A DNA stretch of 64,000 nt from Acidobacteriota bacterium (GCA_013289855.1 JABCZD010000002.1:62001-126000); one strand, 5' to 3'; shown: positions 1 to 10,020, counted from the first letter of the stretch. Translations and numbers: made by a program. The notes: generated from the sequence alone by a model not told the origin.

Positions 1-183
1 GTCGATCGCGCAAGGGCCAGAACCCCCGGCATTGACAGATTGTACAAAGCAGTCTTTGCTTGAAGGGACAGAGACTGCGATAGGTATGCAGTTACCTAAG
101 CTTGCGGCGCTGAAAAGTGATTTCCACGACGCGGGAATGCTTCGCGCCAGATCGGGGCCAAAGGGCCCGTAGAGGAAGATCGC

Positions 184-1653
184 ATGATATTTTGGATCGC
201 CTTCCTCATCTGCATCACCGGCATCGCAGGACTTTTTTTCCTTAATCGCGACAAGTCCACGCACAATTCCAAAGCCCTCTGGTTACCGGTTATCTGGCTT
301 TGCATAGCAGGCTCTAGGCCGGTCTCCTCGTGGCTGGGAACTGGGGGCAGTTCCGCAGGCGCTCTCGCTTCAACCGTCGACGGCAGTCCCATGGACGCGG
401 CTATTTTTGGGGCTCTCGTGGCTGCTGGCCTAATCGTAGTTTTTCTTCGCAGGAATAGGACCAATGCCCTCCTCAAAGCCAGCGTTCCAGTGCTCGTATA
501 CTTCCTGTACTGCTTGATCAGCGTGACTTGGTCGCCGTTTCCTGAGCCGGCTTTTAAGCGCTGGACCAAAGACGTCGGCGATCTGGTCATGGCGCTGATC
601 CTTGTAACCGATGGTGAGCCCGTTGCCGCCCTACGGCGTTTTTTTTCCAGGGTAGGATTTATACTGTTCCCGGTCTCCATCCTTTTGATCCGCTACACCG
701 ACCTGGGCCGTGGATATGATCCAGACGGTGGGCCCATGAACACCGGCGTAACCACCAACAAAAATAGCCTCGGCATGATCGTGTTCCTTCTCTCGATCGG
801 CGCTCTGTGGAACGTGCGGGCGTTGTTCATGGATAAGGAAGCTCCCAATCGTACTCGGCGCCTGATCGCCCAAGGGACCTTTCTTACTTTCGGCATTGTG
901 CTGCTTCAAATGGCTCACTCTGCTACCTCTATCGCGTGTTTCATCCTCGGCGGCGGGCTCATCCTTGCGACCGGTCTGCGTTCGATGCGAATCCGTCCCG
1001 CCAGAGTGCACGCGCTCTGTTTGGGAATCGTTTTTGCTGGGGCGATTATAATGCTCTCGGGCGGCGAGTCCATCGTCACCAGTGCTCTGGGCCGGAAGTC
1101 GAATCTGAGTGGCCGGACGGATATTTGGGCGGCCTCCATTGCGGCGGCCGATAACCCAATTATTGGCACCGGTTTCGAAAGTTTCTGGAACACGAACGTA
1201 GAGAAAGTCGCCCGCAGCCTGCCCGGCTATTGGGAAATTCATAATCTCGTCTCAGCACACAACGGCTATATACAGATTTATTTGGACCTGGGTTGGATAG
1301 GTGTGTCTCTGATCGCGCTGATAATAATAAGTGGATATCGCTATTCTATTAGGGCTTTCCGGCGCGATCCCGAGCTGGCCAGCTTGTTTCTCGCTTATAT
1401 CGCCACAAGCACGATATACAGCATCACCGAGGCTGGCTTCCGGGTGCTAACTGCAACTTGGATCTTTCTATTGCTTGCTGTGGTAAGTGCGAGCGGCGTC
1501 GCTGCTGGCCTTTTCGGCGGCGAATCACCCAAGACCATTCCTCCGAGCGGTGGCACACCGAGCAGAGCACCTGCCCGCAAGAAACTCCTCCCGCAGGGGG
1601 AGCCCGTTCTTGGCGCCCGCCGCGGTTTGGCCCTGGGATCGCAAAAAGGATAA
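184..1653 (+). CDS. O-antigen ligase / Wzy-type polymerase family membrane protein
   Basis: Polytopic inner-membrane protein of 489 aa that probably joins or polymerises lipid-linked glycan units on the periplasmic face. It opens with a hydrophobic segment (residues 1-20) and has about ten more membrane spans. The large periplasmic-loop region carries SGRTDIWAAS near residue 309 and SAHNGYIQIYLDLGWIG near 358, the pattern of the Wzy_C/WaaL family (PF04932). The last 45 residues are a Pro/Arg/Lys-rich tail, an unusual addition. The ATG has a GAGGAAGA ribosome site. The flippase gene starts 3 nt after its stop. Ligase versus polymerase cannot be decided from sequence alone. Confidence 0.85.
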   Translation: MIFWIAFLICITGIAGLFFLNRDKSTHNSKALWLPVIWLCIAGSRPVSSWLGTGGSSAGALASTVDGSPMDAAIFGALVAAGLIVVFLRRNRTNALLKASVPVLVYFLYCLISVTWSPFPEPAFKRWTKDVGDLVMALILVTDGEPVAALRRFFSRVGFILFPVSILLIRYTDLGRGYDPDGGPMNTGVTTNKNSLGMIVFLLSIGALWNVRALFMDKEAPNRTRRLIAQGTFLTFGIVLLQMAHSATSIACFILGGGLILATGLRSMRIRPARVHALCLGIVFAGAIIMLSGGESIVTSALGRKSNLSGRTDIWAASIAAADNPIIGTGFESFWNTNVEKVARSLPGYWEIHNLVSAHNGYIQIYLDLGWIGVSLIALIIISGYRYSIRAFRRDPELASLFLAYIATSTIYSITEAGFRVLTATWIFLLLAVVSASGVAAGLFGGESPKTIPPSGGTPSRAPARKKLLPQGEPVLGARRGLALGSQKG

Positions 1654-1656
1654 TAG

Positions 1657-3213
1657 TTGAAACCTTTCGACTCCACCGGAAACTTCCATCCCATCGCCAC
1701 CGGCGAGGGACTTCGCCGCACCGCCGTGCGTGGCGTTGGAGCCAGCGTTGCCGGTCAGGCGGGTGGCTTCGCACTGATGATCGGGTCAGTGGTCATCCTG
1801 GCACGGCTTCTCACCCCGGCGGATTTCGGGATCATGACTATGGTCACCACCTTCAGCCTTCTGTTTCGCAGCTTCGGCATGAATGGTTTCACGGAATTCA
1901 TCATGCAGCGCGAGGAGCTTACGCATTCTCTTGCCAGCAATCTCTTTTGGGTCTGTCTCGGTATCGGCGCGGTTCTCACTCTGGCGTTTGCCGCCTCCGG
2001 TCCATTGCTGGCGCTTTTCTATCACAATTCCGCCGTAGCCCCTGTAGCTGCAGGCCTGTCGCTGACGATAGGGCTTGGCTGCGCGGGCTATATTCACTTG
2101 GGGCTGTTGCAGCGCGCTATGCAGTTCAGAAGCACCGCAATCATCAATTTGGTTGGGCATCTATCATTGGTGATTGTCACTATCGTTTTGGCGATGGCAG
2201 GCTGGCACTACTGGGCGCTGGTTTGGGGCAGCGTGACGCAGACGGTGGTGGTTTCAGCGTCTGCTTGGTGGACGTGCCGATGGATACCGAGTCGGCCGGG
2301 TCGCGCCTCTGGAACCGGTTCGGGATTGAAGTTCGCGATGAACGTCTATTCGCATTTTGCTTTCAGCTACTTGACGCGCAATACGGACAACCTCCTCGTT
2401 GGCTGGCGCTTCGGCGATCGCGCCCTTGGATTTTATAAGCGGGCCTACGACCTGTTCGTTCTCCCGGAAACACAATTGCTGGCGCCTGTGTCCGCCGTGG
2501 TCGTGAGTACACTGAGCCGAGTCAGCGGTGACCGCGAACAGTTCCAACGCTACTTTCTGCGGGCTATATCGGTTTTGGCGCTCGTAGGAATGGGCGTCGG
2601 GGCGGATTTTGCTTTAGTGGGAAAGGATCTCATTCGTTTTCTTCTCGGGCCTGGCTGGGAGGAGGCTGGTCGAATTTTCGCTCTATTCGGCCCGGGAATC
2701 GGCGTTATGTTGCTCTATAACACGCACGGGTGGGTGCATCTTTCCATCGGCCGTCCGGAGAGGTGGTTTCGTTGGGGTTTGCTGGAGTTTGCATGCACTG
2801 CCAGTCTGTTCTTGGTGGCTTTACACTGGGGCCCTTCCGGAATCGCCTTGGCTTGGACGATTTCGTATTTCCTACTGATGTTTCCCGGCTTCTGGTACGC
2901 CGGCAAGCCCATCGGGATGGGCATGGGGCCGATATTCGCCGTCATCTGGAAGTTTTTTGCCGCGTCGGTTGCAGCGGGCTGTCTTACTTTTCTGATCATC
3001 AGGACAACGTCTCTTTTTGCCGAGCCGTTCAGCACCTTAAGCGCTTTCGTAAGGATGGTTTCCGTTTCCTTGGTATTCTCCGGATTGTATTTTCTCGCAG
3101 TGATCGTGCTCCACGGGGGCCTTAAACCTCTCACGGAGACCGTTAGCCTGTTTCGTGACCTGCTGCCTCAGCGGATGCTTAGGGGCACAGTCCCTGCAAC
3201 CGTCGATACGTAG
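1657..3213 (+). CDS. Wzx-type polysaccharide flippase (PST family)
   Basis: Polytopic membrane protein of 518 aa with about 12-14 hydrophobic helices, matching the polysaccharide-transporter (Wzx/MATE-like) superfamily that flips undecaprenyl-linked oligosaccharide across the inner membrane. The N-terminal GVGASVAGQAGGFALMIGSVVILARLLTPADFG is the classic first two helices and the amphipathic turn of this family. It starts at TTG directly after the stop of the ligase gene (TAATAGTTG), so the two are almost certainly cotranscribed and translationally coupled. Length is typical (about 480-520 aa). Confidence 0.88.
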   Translation: MKPFDSTGNFHPIATGEGLRRTAVRGVGASVAGQAGGFALMIGSVVILARLLTPADFGIMTMVTTFSLLFRSFGMNGFTEFIMQREELTHSLASNLFWVCLGIGAVLTLAFAASGPLLALFYHNSAVAPVAAGLSLTIGLGCAGYIHLGLLQRAMQFRSTAIINLVGHLSLVIVTIVLAMAGWHYWALVWGSVTQTVVVSASAWWTCRWIPSRPGRASGTGSGLKFAMNVYSHFAFSYLTRNTDNLLVGWRFGDRALGFYKRAYDLFVLPETQLLAPVSAVVVSTLSRVSGDREQFQRYFLRAISVLALVGMGVGADFALVGKDLIRFLLGPGWEEAGRIFALFGPGIGVMLLYNTHGWVHLSIGRPERWFRWGLLEFACTASLFLVALHWGPSGIALAWTISYFLLMFPGFWYAGKPIGMGMGPIFAVIWKFFAASVAAGCLTFLIIRTTSLFAEPFSTLSAFVRMVSVSLVFSGLYFLAVIVLHGGLKPLTETVSLFRDLLPQRMLRGTVPATVDT

Positions 3214-3412
3214 GGATTACTGGACAGTTCGACATTCCGGGGGAATCAAAGTGGCTAGATTTCTCGGGCGATACAGAACTTAAGACATGAAGTGCGATGG
3301 CGAGCGTGGTGACGAGTTTAGGATATTCGCCGGAAGACGTCCGCTGCGTGCAACGCTAGATGTCGCAGATGCTGCAGATTCAAAATTCTTTCCGGGTAGC
3401 GCAGGGGGAAAT

Positions 3413-4327
3413 ATGCCAACGCTTAGGCAGCGGGTTGTTTCTTCAGTGGTGCGCAGGTATCCGTTTTACAGCGGCTGTGGGAAGGTCGCCAACCATCCGT
3501 GGGTCTCTACCCTGGCGGGTGCGAGTAAAGAGGAAGTATGGGCACGTGTGCCAGGCGGACAGGTTCTTGCTCCTCTCGACGACTTGATGGGCCGCGCCGC
3601 CTACTACGCTGGCGAGCATGACCGCAAGATCACCTGGATTTGTAGAAAGCTGATTTGTCGCGGCGACACGGTTCTGGATATCGGCGCGAACATCGGAATG
3701 AACACTGTCCATATGGCCAGCTTGGTCGGCAGTGGCGGAGTAGTCCATGCGTTTGAGCCCAATCCCAGGTTGGTCGGATTGCTGCGCCGCGCAATCGACC
3801 GCAACTCCCTGCCCCAGGTTAAGCTTCACGAATTCGGCCTGGGTTCGACGGAATCCACGTTGGAGCTCCGTGTACCCGGAAGCAACACTGGTGAGGGATC
3901 ATTCGTGCGCAACAGGGACACGGAGAATTGCCTTTCTGTGAAGGTCCGTGTCCGCCCTTTGGACGATGTAGCCATGGAGCAGGACATCCGGCGCGTCTCT
4001 CTCCTCAAGATTGACGTGGAGGGTTTTGAGGCGTCGGTCCTTAGCGGCGCATTGCAGTTCCTGGAGAGGGTTCGGCCAGCAGCGATCCTGTTCGAAGTAA
4101 TTGAGCGCATTTCCGGCCGTGTTTCCGACGATCCGGTGTTTCGAATTCTGCTTGATTTCGGCTATGCCTTCCAGTCGATTCCGCGTTCGATGGTCGCGAT
4201 GCGTTTGCCACCGTTCGATCCCGTCCGGCAGCCGCCTGCAGTGAGCAATGATTTCTTGGCCATCGCGCCTGGAGCTGAGCGGCTACGTACCGCGCTTCAC
4301 GGCGGGCATTTCTCAGTCCGGGATTGA
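3413..4327 (+). CDS. FkbM family SAM-dependent methyltransferase
   Basis: Cytosolic methyltransferase of 304 aa, probably O-methylating a sugar of the surface glycan. The SAM-binding loop VLDIGANIGMNTVHMA lies near residue 85 and the FkbM motif LLKIDVEGFEASVL near 198, followed by an FEV strand. I chose ATG 3413 because GGGGGAA stands 4-5 nt upstream; an earlier in-frame start at 3287 would add 42 residues of unrelated low-quality sequence. Its stop overlaps the next open frame, suggesting an operon. A second FkbM paralogue lies at 12667. Confidence 0.83.
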   Translation: MPTLRQRVVSSVVRRYPFYSGCGKVANHPWVSTLAGASKEEVWARVPGGQVLAPLDDLMGRAAYYAGEHDRKITWICRKLICRGDTVLDIGANIGMNTVHMASLVGSGGVVHAFEPNPRLVGLLRRAIDRNSLPQVKLHEFGLGSTESTLELRVPGSNTGEGSFVRNRDTENCLSVKVRVRPLDDVAMEQDIRRVSLLKIDVEGFEASVLSGALQFLERVRPAAILFEVIERISGRVSDDPVFRILLDFGYAFQSIPRSMVAMRLPPFDPVRQPPAVSNDFLAIAPGAERLRTALHGGHFSVRD

Positions 4328-4350
4328 AACTTCTCACAAGGGGATCATTA

Positions 4351-5703
4351 GTGAGTCGATTACGGATCTTGGTGCTAGCGCCCGACGCCAACCCAGAGTC
4401 CATCAGCGTTTCTCTGGTTAGCTATCGCCACGCCGAAGCCCTCGCGCAACTCCATGCTGTGACACTAGTTGGTCGCGCGAACAGCGAGGACGCTCTTCGC
4501 CGAACGCAATCGCCTTTTGACTCCATTGAGGCCATCAGCATCCCATGGCTCGATCGCGTCTGGGACTGGAGTTTCCGTCGGATTTTTAAGAATAATTTCA
4601 ATAGCCGAGCCTTGACTCCCTTTAGCTATCCTTTCGGAATCGCGTTTGAATGGAGTGCCTGGCGGCTCATGCGTACTCGGATTAACGCCGGCGAGTTCGA
4701 CATCGTTTTACGCCTTTCGCCGGTAAACTCGGTATTACCCAGCGCCTTCCCATTTTTTCTGCGCAACCATTCCATTCCTTTCGTGATCGGGCCAATCAAT
4801 GGAGGTTTGCCCTGGCCGCCAGGTTTCAGTCAGGCCAGTAACCAGAGGTCTTGGATCGACAAGCTCAGAACGGTATACAAATTCCTGCCTTTTGCGCGAT
4901 CTACCTATCGCCGGGCGGCTGCGATCATCGCAGGTTCATCGCAGACGTATTCCGAGTTTGCCACCTATCGCGAGAAGCTTTTCTTCGTCCCGGAGAACGG
5001 CGTCAGCCTTTCGCTCTGTTCGAGTGCTCTGTCACGTTCCCAGCATGACGGCAAGCTTGAGTTGATTTACATCGGAGGGCTGATTCCCTTGAAGGCGTGT
5101 GACCTCGCATTGCGCGCCGCAGCTCCCTTCTTGCGCGACGGCCTGGCCCACTTTACGCTAGTTGGCGATGGACCGGAGCGGAGCCGCCTTGAGCAACTCT
5201 CGAAGTCTCTCGGAATCGAGGAAGCCGTTTCGTTCTGCGGAATGCTCCCTCATGCCGAAGCCATGCAGCGATTACGTTCAGCGGACGTGATGGTCTTTCC
5301 ATCCGTGCGTGATTTCGGTGGCGGTGTGGTTTTTGAAGCTCTGGCGCTCGGTGCAGTTCCTATTGTCGCGGACTTCGGCGGACCAGGTGATATTGTTTAT
5401 CCAGAAGTTGGGCGGAAGCTCTCTCTTACCAATGAGAGCGACGTGGTGTCACAATTGGAAAAGATACTTGCCGAGTTCATACAGGATCGGAATCTTCTTG
5501 ACCGGTTGCGACAGCAAGGTATGTCTTACGCTCGGGAGCGCTTAACTTGGGAGGCCAAGGCGCGAATCGTGACCGAGATCATGAACTGGGTTTTGGCCCG
5601 GGGGCCGAAGCCAGATCTTCCGCCGCCAAAGGCGCTAGCCGTCGGTACTGGCTCCTCCCAATCAATAGCTATGCTGCACACTAAGAATCAGGCGTCCGCG
5701 TAG
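4351..5703 (+). CDS. Glycosyltransferase family 4 (first copy)
   Basis: GT-B fold, retaining glycosyltransferase of about 450 aa acting at the cytosolic membrane face. The acceptor domain is N-terminal. The donor-binding domain begins near LIYIGGLIPLKACDLALRA and has LVGDGPERSRLEQL and VMVFPSVRDFGGGVVFEALA, the family's E-containing nucleotide-sugar site. GTG 4351 is preferred because AAGGGGA is 7 nt upstream and the protein proper (RLRILVLAPDANPES) starts there; a TTG at 4324 overlapping the previous stop is an alternative. The donor and acceptor sugars cannot be read from the sequence. Confidence 0.85.
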   Translation: MSRLRILVLAPDANPESISVSLVSYRHAEALAQLHAVTLVGRANSEDALRRTQSPFDSIEAISIPWLDRVWDWSFRRIFKNNFNSRALTPFSYPFGIAFEWSAWRLMRTRINAGEFDIVLRLSPVNSVLPSAFPFFLRNHSIPFVIGPINGGLPWPPGFSQASNQRSWIDKLRTVYKFLPFARSTYRRAAAIIAGSSQTYSEFATYREKLFFVPENGVSLSLCSSALSRSQHDGKLELIYIGGLIPLKACDLALRAAAPFLRDGLAHFTLVGDGPERSRLEQLSKSLGIEEAVSFCGMLPHAEAMQRLRSADVMVFPSVRDFGGGVVFEALALGAVPIVADFGGPGDIVYPEVGRKLSLTNESDVVSQLEKILAEFIQDRNLLDRLRQQGMSYARERLTWEAKARIVTEIMNWVLARGPKPDLPPPKALAVGTGSSQSIAMLHTKNQASA

Positions 5704-5728
5704 AGGCCGTACAGCAGGCATTAGAACA

Positions 5729-5745
5729 CGCGACACTCTGTCGCG
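5729..5745 (+). terminator. Short perfect hairpin after glycosyltransferase gene
   Basis: CGCGACA-CTC-TGTCGCG forms a perfect 7-bp stem with a 3-nt loop, 26 nt after the stop codon. There is no run of T, so it is at best a transcript-end stabiliser or pause site rather than a proven intrinsic terminator. It falls in the 170-nt gap before the next gene. Confidence 0.4.
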
Positions 5746-5873
5746 AAAGACCGTTGCTAGTGGCAAGACATTGTCCGAAAATGGCGATATCTACCAATTC
5801 AGACATCAAAAACACTCAGGCGCGGCGAGTGTACACATCCAGGAATCCAGCTTAAAGTCAAAGTCGAGTGTGA

Positions 5874-7145
5874 ATGATCATGCAAACGAGCAGCATTGCT
5901 GAGGCATCTCCTGCCAATGAACGCGAGTCTCAGCGGGGAATAGCGAAGCCGTCGAACGATATCGAGATTGGCTTGCTAACGGGCTGCCAGGACCGCCCCT
6001 ACGCCTTCGGCTTGGCTATGGCGCTAATCGCCAAAGGTGTGCGCGTAGAAGAAATCGGTAGCGATAACGAAGACAGCCCTGAGCTGCACGTCACCCCGAA
6101 CCTGCGCTTCCTCAATTTCCGTGGCCGCCAGGACCAAAGCGAAAAATTCGCGCCCAAACTAAAGAAAATACTCGTCTACTACGCCCGGTTGTTGCGCTAC
6201 GCTGCCCGCTCCAAGCCGCCGATCTTCCACATCCTTTGGAACAACAAATTCGAGTATTTCGACCGCACCCTCCTGATGCTGTACTACAAGCTCTGCGGCA
6301 AAAAAATCGCCTTTACGGCGCACAACGTGAATCAAGCCAAGCGCGATGCGAAAGATTCGTTCCTTAATCGCCTGACGCTCAGAATCCAATACCGCCTCAC
6401 GGATCACATTTTCGTTCACACGCAAAAAATGAAAAGCGAGCTGTGCGACGATTTCGCCGTCGTCGAAAAAGCCGTCACCGTCATACGCCATCCCATCAAC
6501 AACGCTTTCCCTGACACCGCCCTGACGCCCTCCGAGGCGAAGCGCCAGCTCGGCGTCAAGGATGACGAAAAAACTATTCTTTTCTTCGGCAGAATCCGCC
6601 CCTACAAGGGCATCGAGCATCTACTAGCCGCATTCCAGCAACTCGTAAAAAGCGATCCGAAATATCGTCTAATCATCGCCGGCGAACCAAAAAAAGGCAG
6701 CGAAGCCTACCTCGACGAAATTCGCCAAATCGCCAGTCGCGACTTCAAACCCGGTGAAATCATCCTGAAATTCCAATTCATCCCCGATCGTGAAATGGAA
6801 ATATATCTCAAAGGCGGCGACGTTCTCGTCCTGCCCTACAAAGACATTTTCCAAAGCGGCGTGCTCTTCCTCGCCTACAGCTTCGGCTTGCCCGTCGTCG
6901 CCACCGACGTCGGCTCCTTCCGCGAAGAAATCGTCGAAGGCAAAACCGGTTTCATTTGCAAGCCTGGAGATCCCGGCGACTTGGCCAAAACCCTCGAAAC
7001 ATACTTCTTAAGCGACATCTACACGAATTTGTGCGCCCGCCGTCAGGACATTAAGGATTACGCTAACACCGTGCATTCGTGGGACGCGGTCGCGGAACTC
7101 ACCCGCAGCGCCTATGTGACCATTTCAGGAAGGCAATCGCAATGA
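5874..7145 (+). CDS. Glycosyltransferase family 4 (second copy)
   Basis: GT-B glycosyltransferase of 423 aa. A poorly conserved N-terminal extension of about 30 residues precedes the Rossmann-like acceptor domain. The donor domain is clear: ILFFGRIRPYKGIEHLLAAF near residue 240, RLIIAGEPKKGSEAYL, then VLPYKDIFQSGVLFLAYSFGLPVVATDVG. This gene has a visibly more A-rich third-position and Lys-rich style than its upstream neighbours, which may mean a separate origin. The stop overlaps the ATG of the GT2 gene (ATGA), so the two are translationally coupled. Confidence 0.86.
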   Translation: MIMQTSSIAEASPANERESQRGIAKPSNDIEIGLLTGCQDRPYAFGLAMALIAKGVRVEEIGSDNEDSPELHVTPNLRFLNFRGRQDQSEKFAPKLKKILVYYARLLRYAARSKPPIFHILWNNKFEYFDRTLLMLYYKLCGKKIAFTAHNVNQAKRDAKDSFLNRLTLRIQYRLTDHIFVHTQKMKSELCDDFAVVEKAVTVIRHPINNAFPDTALTPSEAKRQLGVKDDEKTILFFGRIRPYKGIEHLLAAFQQLVKSDPKYRLIIAGEPKKGSEAYLDEIRQIASRDFKPGEIILKFQFIPDREMEIYLKGGDVLVLPYKDIFQSGVLFLAYSFGLPVVATDVGSFREEIVEGKTGFICKPGDPGDLAKTLETYFLSDIYTNLCARRQDIKDYANTVHSWDAVAELTRSAYVTISGRQSQ

Positions 7146-8170
7146 AACCGCTAGTATCCATTCTCATTCCTGCGTACAACGCCGAAGCGTGGATCTCCGA
7201 CACGCTGAATTCCGCTATCGCCCAAACTTGGCCCAACAAAGAAATCATTGTGGTCGACGACTCCTCCAAGGATCAAACTCTCGCCGTCGCCCGCAAATTT
7301 GAATCGGATCAGGTTAAGGTTTTCACTCATCCAAATTCCGGAGCTGCGGCCACCAGGAATAAAGCCTTTTCCCTCTGCAAGGGCGAGTACATTCAATACC
7401 TGGACGCCGACGACTTGATGTCTCCAGACAAAATTTCCCGCCAGCTCGAAGCCTTGGGCTCGTCGCAGGATAAGCGCATCCTGCTCTCCGGCGGCTGGGG
7501 ACCATTCCTCTACCGCTACCATCGCACCAAGTTCACTCCCAGCTCTCTCTGGGCCGATCTCACTCCCGCCGAGTGGTTGGTCCGCAAGCTGAGCCAGAAT
7601 ATCTACATGCAGACCGCTTCGTGGCTCACCAGCCGCGAACTCGTCGAAGCCGCCGGCCCGTGGGACACGCGATTGCTCGGCGATGACGACGGCGAATTCT
7701 TCACCCGCGTTCTCCTTGCTAGTCACGGCGTAAAATTCGTTCCGCAGGGAAAAGTTTATTATCGTACTTCCGGCGCCGGCAGCTTGAGCTACATCGGTGG
7801 TTCCGACAAGAAGCGCGAAGCCCAGCTGCTTTCCATGAAGCTGACCATTTCCTATCTGCGTTCCTTGGAAGACACCCCAAGATCCCGCGCCGCCTGCGTA
7901 ACCTATCTGCAAAACTGGCTGGTTTTTTTCTATCCCGAGAGAATGGACATCGTCGAGGACGCCCAGCGGATGGCCAAGGAGCTCGGAGGCCAGCTGCAAG
8001 AGCCGTACTTGTCCTGGAAATATTCCTGGATCAGAGCCTTATTCGGCTGGCACCTCGCCCGTCGCGCGCAGATCATGCTGCCAAGTCTGAAATGGTCCGT
8101 AATCAGAAAATGGGACCAAACACTATTTCGCCTGGAAAATCGCAGCTTCGCGGATAACTTCGGAAGATGA
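7142..8170 (+). CDS. Glycosyltransferase family 2
   Basis: GT-A inverting glycosyltransferase of 342 aa. The start is the ATG overlapping the previous stop as ATGA. The N-terminal nucleotide-binding part reads VSILIPAYNAEAWISDTLNSA and IIVVDDSSKDQT; the metal-binding DXD-type motif is YLDADDLM near residue 95. A likely catalytic acidic patch is LLGDDDGEFF near residue 180. The remaining C-terminal 120 residues are family-variable. It probably adds one sugar to the lipid-linked repeat unit. Confidence 0.86.
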   Translation: MKPLVSILIPAYNAEAWISDTLNSAIAQTWPNKEIIVVDDSSKDQTLAVARKFESDQVKVFTHPNSGAAATRNKAFSLCKGEYIQYLDADDLMSPDKISRQLEALGSSQDKRILLSGGWGPFLYRYHRTKFTPSSLWADLTPAEWLVRKLSQNIYMQTASWLTSRELVEAAGPWDTRLLGDDDGEFFTRVLLASHGVKFVPQGKVYYRTSGAGSLSYIGGSDKKREAQLLSMKLTISYLRSLEDTPRSRAACVTYLQNWLVFFYPERMDIVEDAQRMAKELGGQLQEPYLSWKYSWIRALFGWHLARRAQIMLPSLKWSVIRKWDQTLFRLENRSFADNFGR

Positions 8171-8234
8171 GGAATCCATTGCTCTCGATCGCAAAACCCA
8201 TTGAACGAGCCGCTCGCACTCTTGGAGACTCGCA

Positions 8235-9281
8235 ATGATCATCACACGCACTCCTATGCGCATCTCCTTTTTCGGTGGCGGCACCGACTACCCAGTCTGG
8301 TACCGCGAGCATGGCGGCGCCGTCTTGTCGACCACCATCGACAAGTCCTGCTATATCACCACGCGCTGGCTGCCGCCTTTTTTCGAGTACCACAGCCGCA
8401 TCTCCTACTCGAAAGTGGAAAACGTCAGCAGCAACAACCAGATCGAGCATCCTTCCGTGCGCGCCTGCCTGGAGCACATGGGCATCGACGGCGGTGTGGA
8501 AGTTCATCACGTCGCGGACTTGCCCGCTCGCACGGGTCTGGGCACCAGTTCGGCATTTACTGTCGGTTTTCTTTTGTCGCTCTACGCGCTCAAGAATCAA
8601 ATGCGCGACAAGCATGCTCTGACCGCCGAAGCCATTCACGTGGAACGCGATTTGCTCAAAGAGACTGTCGGCGCGCAAGATCAAGCCAGTTGCGCGCATG
8701 GCGGTTTCAATCGCATTAACTTTCACACCAATGATTCGATTGAAGTGAAGCGCATCTTGGCGCCGCCCAGCAGAATCGCCGAACTCCAGGACCATCTCGC
8801 TCTGTACTTCACGGGATTTTCCCGCACCGCCTCGGAGATAGCGAAAGAGCAAGTCAAAGCCACGCCCAATCGCCAAAAAGAATTGACCGAAATGTATCAA
8901 ATGGTGGACGAGGCTGAAGCCATCGTCGCGAATTCCACTCGCTCCTTGGATGAATTTGGCAGATTGTTGCATCAAAACTGGCAGATTAAGCGAACCCTGA
9001 CGCAGATGATCTCGAATTCCAGCATCGACGAAATCTATGAAGCCGGAATCGGCGCCGGTGCGCTAGGCGGAAAGATCCTGGGCGCAGGGAGTGGCGGTTT
9101 TATGCTCTTCTTCGTGCCGCCAGACCGCAAGGATGCCCTGCGGCGGCGTTTGAAGAATCTTTTGTGCGTTCCGTTCGCCTTCTCGGATCGCGGCAGTGAT
9201 GTCGTCGTGTACGAACCAGAGTTCGCTTACGACAAATCGCTCGCCAGCGACCGCAGCGAGATTTATGCCCAACGCACCTGA
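8235..9281 (+). CDS. hddA: GHMP kinase, D-glycero-alpha-D-manno-heptose-7-phosphate kinase
   Basis: Sugar kinase of 348 aa that phosphorylates C1 of heptose 7-phosphate in the GDP-heptose branch. GHMP signatures: N-terminal TRTPMRISFFGGGTDYPVW, ATP loop RTGLGTSSAFTVGF near residue 100, and C-terminal GAGSGGFMLFFV near 285. The FFGGGTDYP N-terminus is characteristic of the HddA/fucokinase-like subgroup. ATG 8235 has GGAG 7 nt upstream. Its 3' end overlaps hddC by 17 nt. Neighbouring gmhA, gmhB and hddC make the heptose assignment strong rather than galacto- or fucokinase. Confidence 0.88.
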   Translation: MIITRTPMRISFFGGGTDYPVWYREHGGAVLSTTIDKSCYITTRWLPPFFEYHSRISYSKVENVSSNNQIEHPSVRACLEHMGIDGGVEVHHVADLPARTGLGTSSAFTVGFLLSLYALKNQMRDKHALTAEAIHVERDLLKETVGAQDQASCAHGGFNRINFHTNDSIEVKRILAPPSRIAELQDHLALYFTGFSRTASEIAKEQVKATPNRQKELTEMYQMVDEAEAIVANSTRSLDEFGRLLHQNWQIKRTLTQMISNSSIDEIYEAGIGAGALGGKILGAGSGGFMLFFVPPDRKDALRRRLKNLLCVPFAFSDRGSDVVVYEPEFAYDKSLASDRSEIYAQRT

Positions 9282-10020
9282 CGCCATCGTGCTCTGTGGT
9301 GGCGCCGGCACGCGTCTGAGAAGCGTCACCGGCGAGGCTCCCAAGTCACTCGCTACGATTGGCGATCGGCCGTTTCTCGAATTGCTCTTGCATCAACTGC
9401 GTCGGCACGGCTTCCAGCGCGCAATTCTAGCGGTCGGCTACCAGCGAGACTTGATTCGCTCGCATCTCGGTGACCGCGCGTGTGGCGTCACATTGGAATA
9501 CTCGATCGAATCAACTCCGCTCGGAACCGGCGGCGCGTTGCGCAACGCGATTGATCTCGTCTCATCGGAGTCCGCCCTGATTATGAACGGTGACAGCTAC
9601 ACCGATGCCGATTTATCTGCGTTTGCAAATGACTTTCACGCGGCGAAAGCTGATATGTCCGTCGTCGTTGTGCCAGCCGACGGCCGTGTTGACTGCGGCC
9701 TCGTCTCGGTCGATTCCAGGAACAGAGTACTGGGTTTCAAGGAGAAGCAAACTTCCACCGGGAATTTCCACGTGAACGCCGGAATCTACATGGCGACGAA
9801 GCGCATTTTCCAGGACGTGACGCCGGCAGTTCGCATGTCGCTTGAAGAGGAACTATTTCCTCGCTGGCTGGCCGAAGGAAAATACCTTCGCGCGTTCAGT
9901 CATCCCGGCAAATGCGTAGACATTGGGACTCCGGAGCGCTATCAGGCCGCTCAAGATATTCTGGCCAACGTCGAGATCGGCCAAGCAATCTCCAATCCGT
10001 CGGGGACCATCCGCGCATGA
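9265..10020 (+). CDS. hddC: D-glycero-D-manno-heptose 1-phosphate guanylyltransferase-like nucleotidyltransferase
   Basis: Nucleotidyltransferase of 251 aa that would convert heptose 1-phosphate plus GTP to GDP-heptose. The Rossmann-like N-terminus has IVLCGGAGTRLRSVTGEAPK, the NTP loop with its conserved Arg and Lys; the metal-binding Asp is in LIMNGDSYTDADL near residue 105. ATG 9265 is inside the end of hddA, and its stop overlaps the next start as ATGA. Family resemblance alone would also fit mannose-1-P guanylyltransferase; the heptose context decides. Confidence 0.84.
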   Translation: MPNAPDAIVLCGGAGTRLRSVTGEAPKSLATIGDRPFLELLLHQLRRHGFQRAILAVGYQRDLIRSHLGDRACGVTLEYSIESTPLGTGGALRNAIDLVSSESALIMNGDSYTDADLSAFANDFHAAKADMSVVVVPADGRVDCGLVSVDSRNRVLGFKEKQTSTGNFHVNAGIYMATKRIFQDVTPAVRMSLEEELFPRWLAEGKYLRAFSHPGKCVDIGTPERYQAAQDILANVEIGQAISNPSGTIRA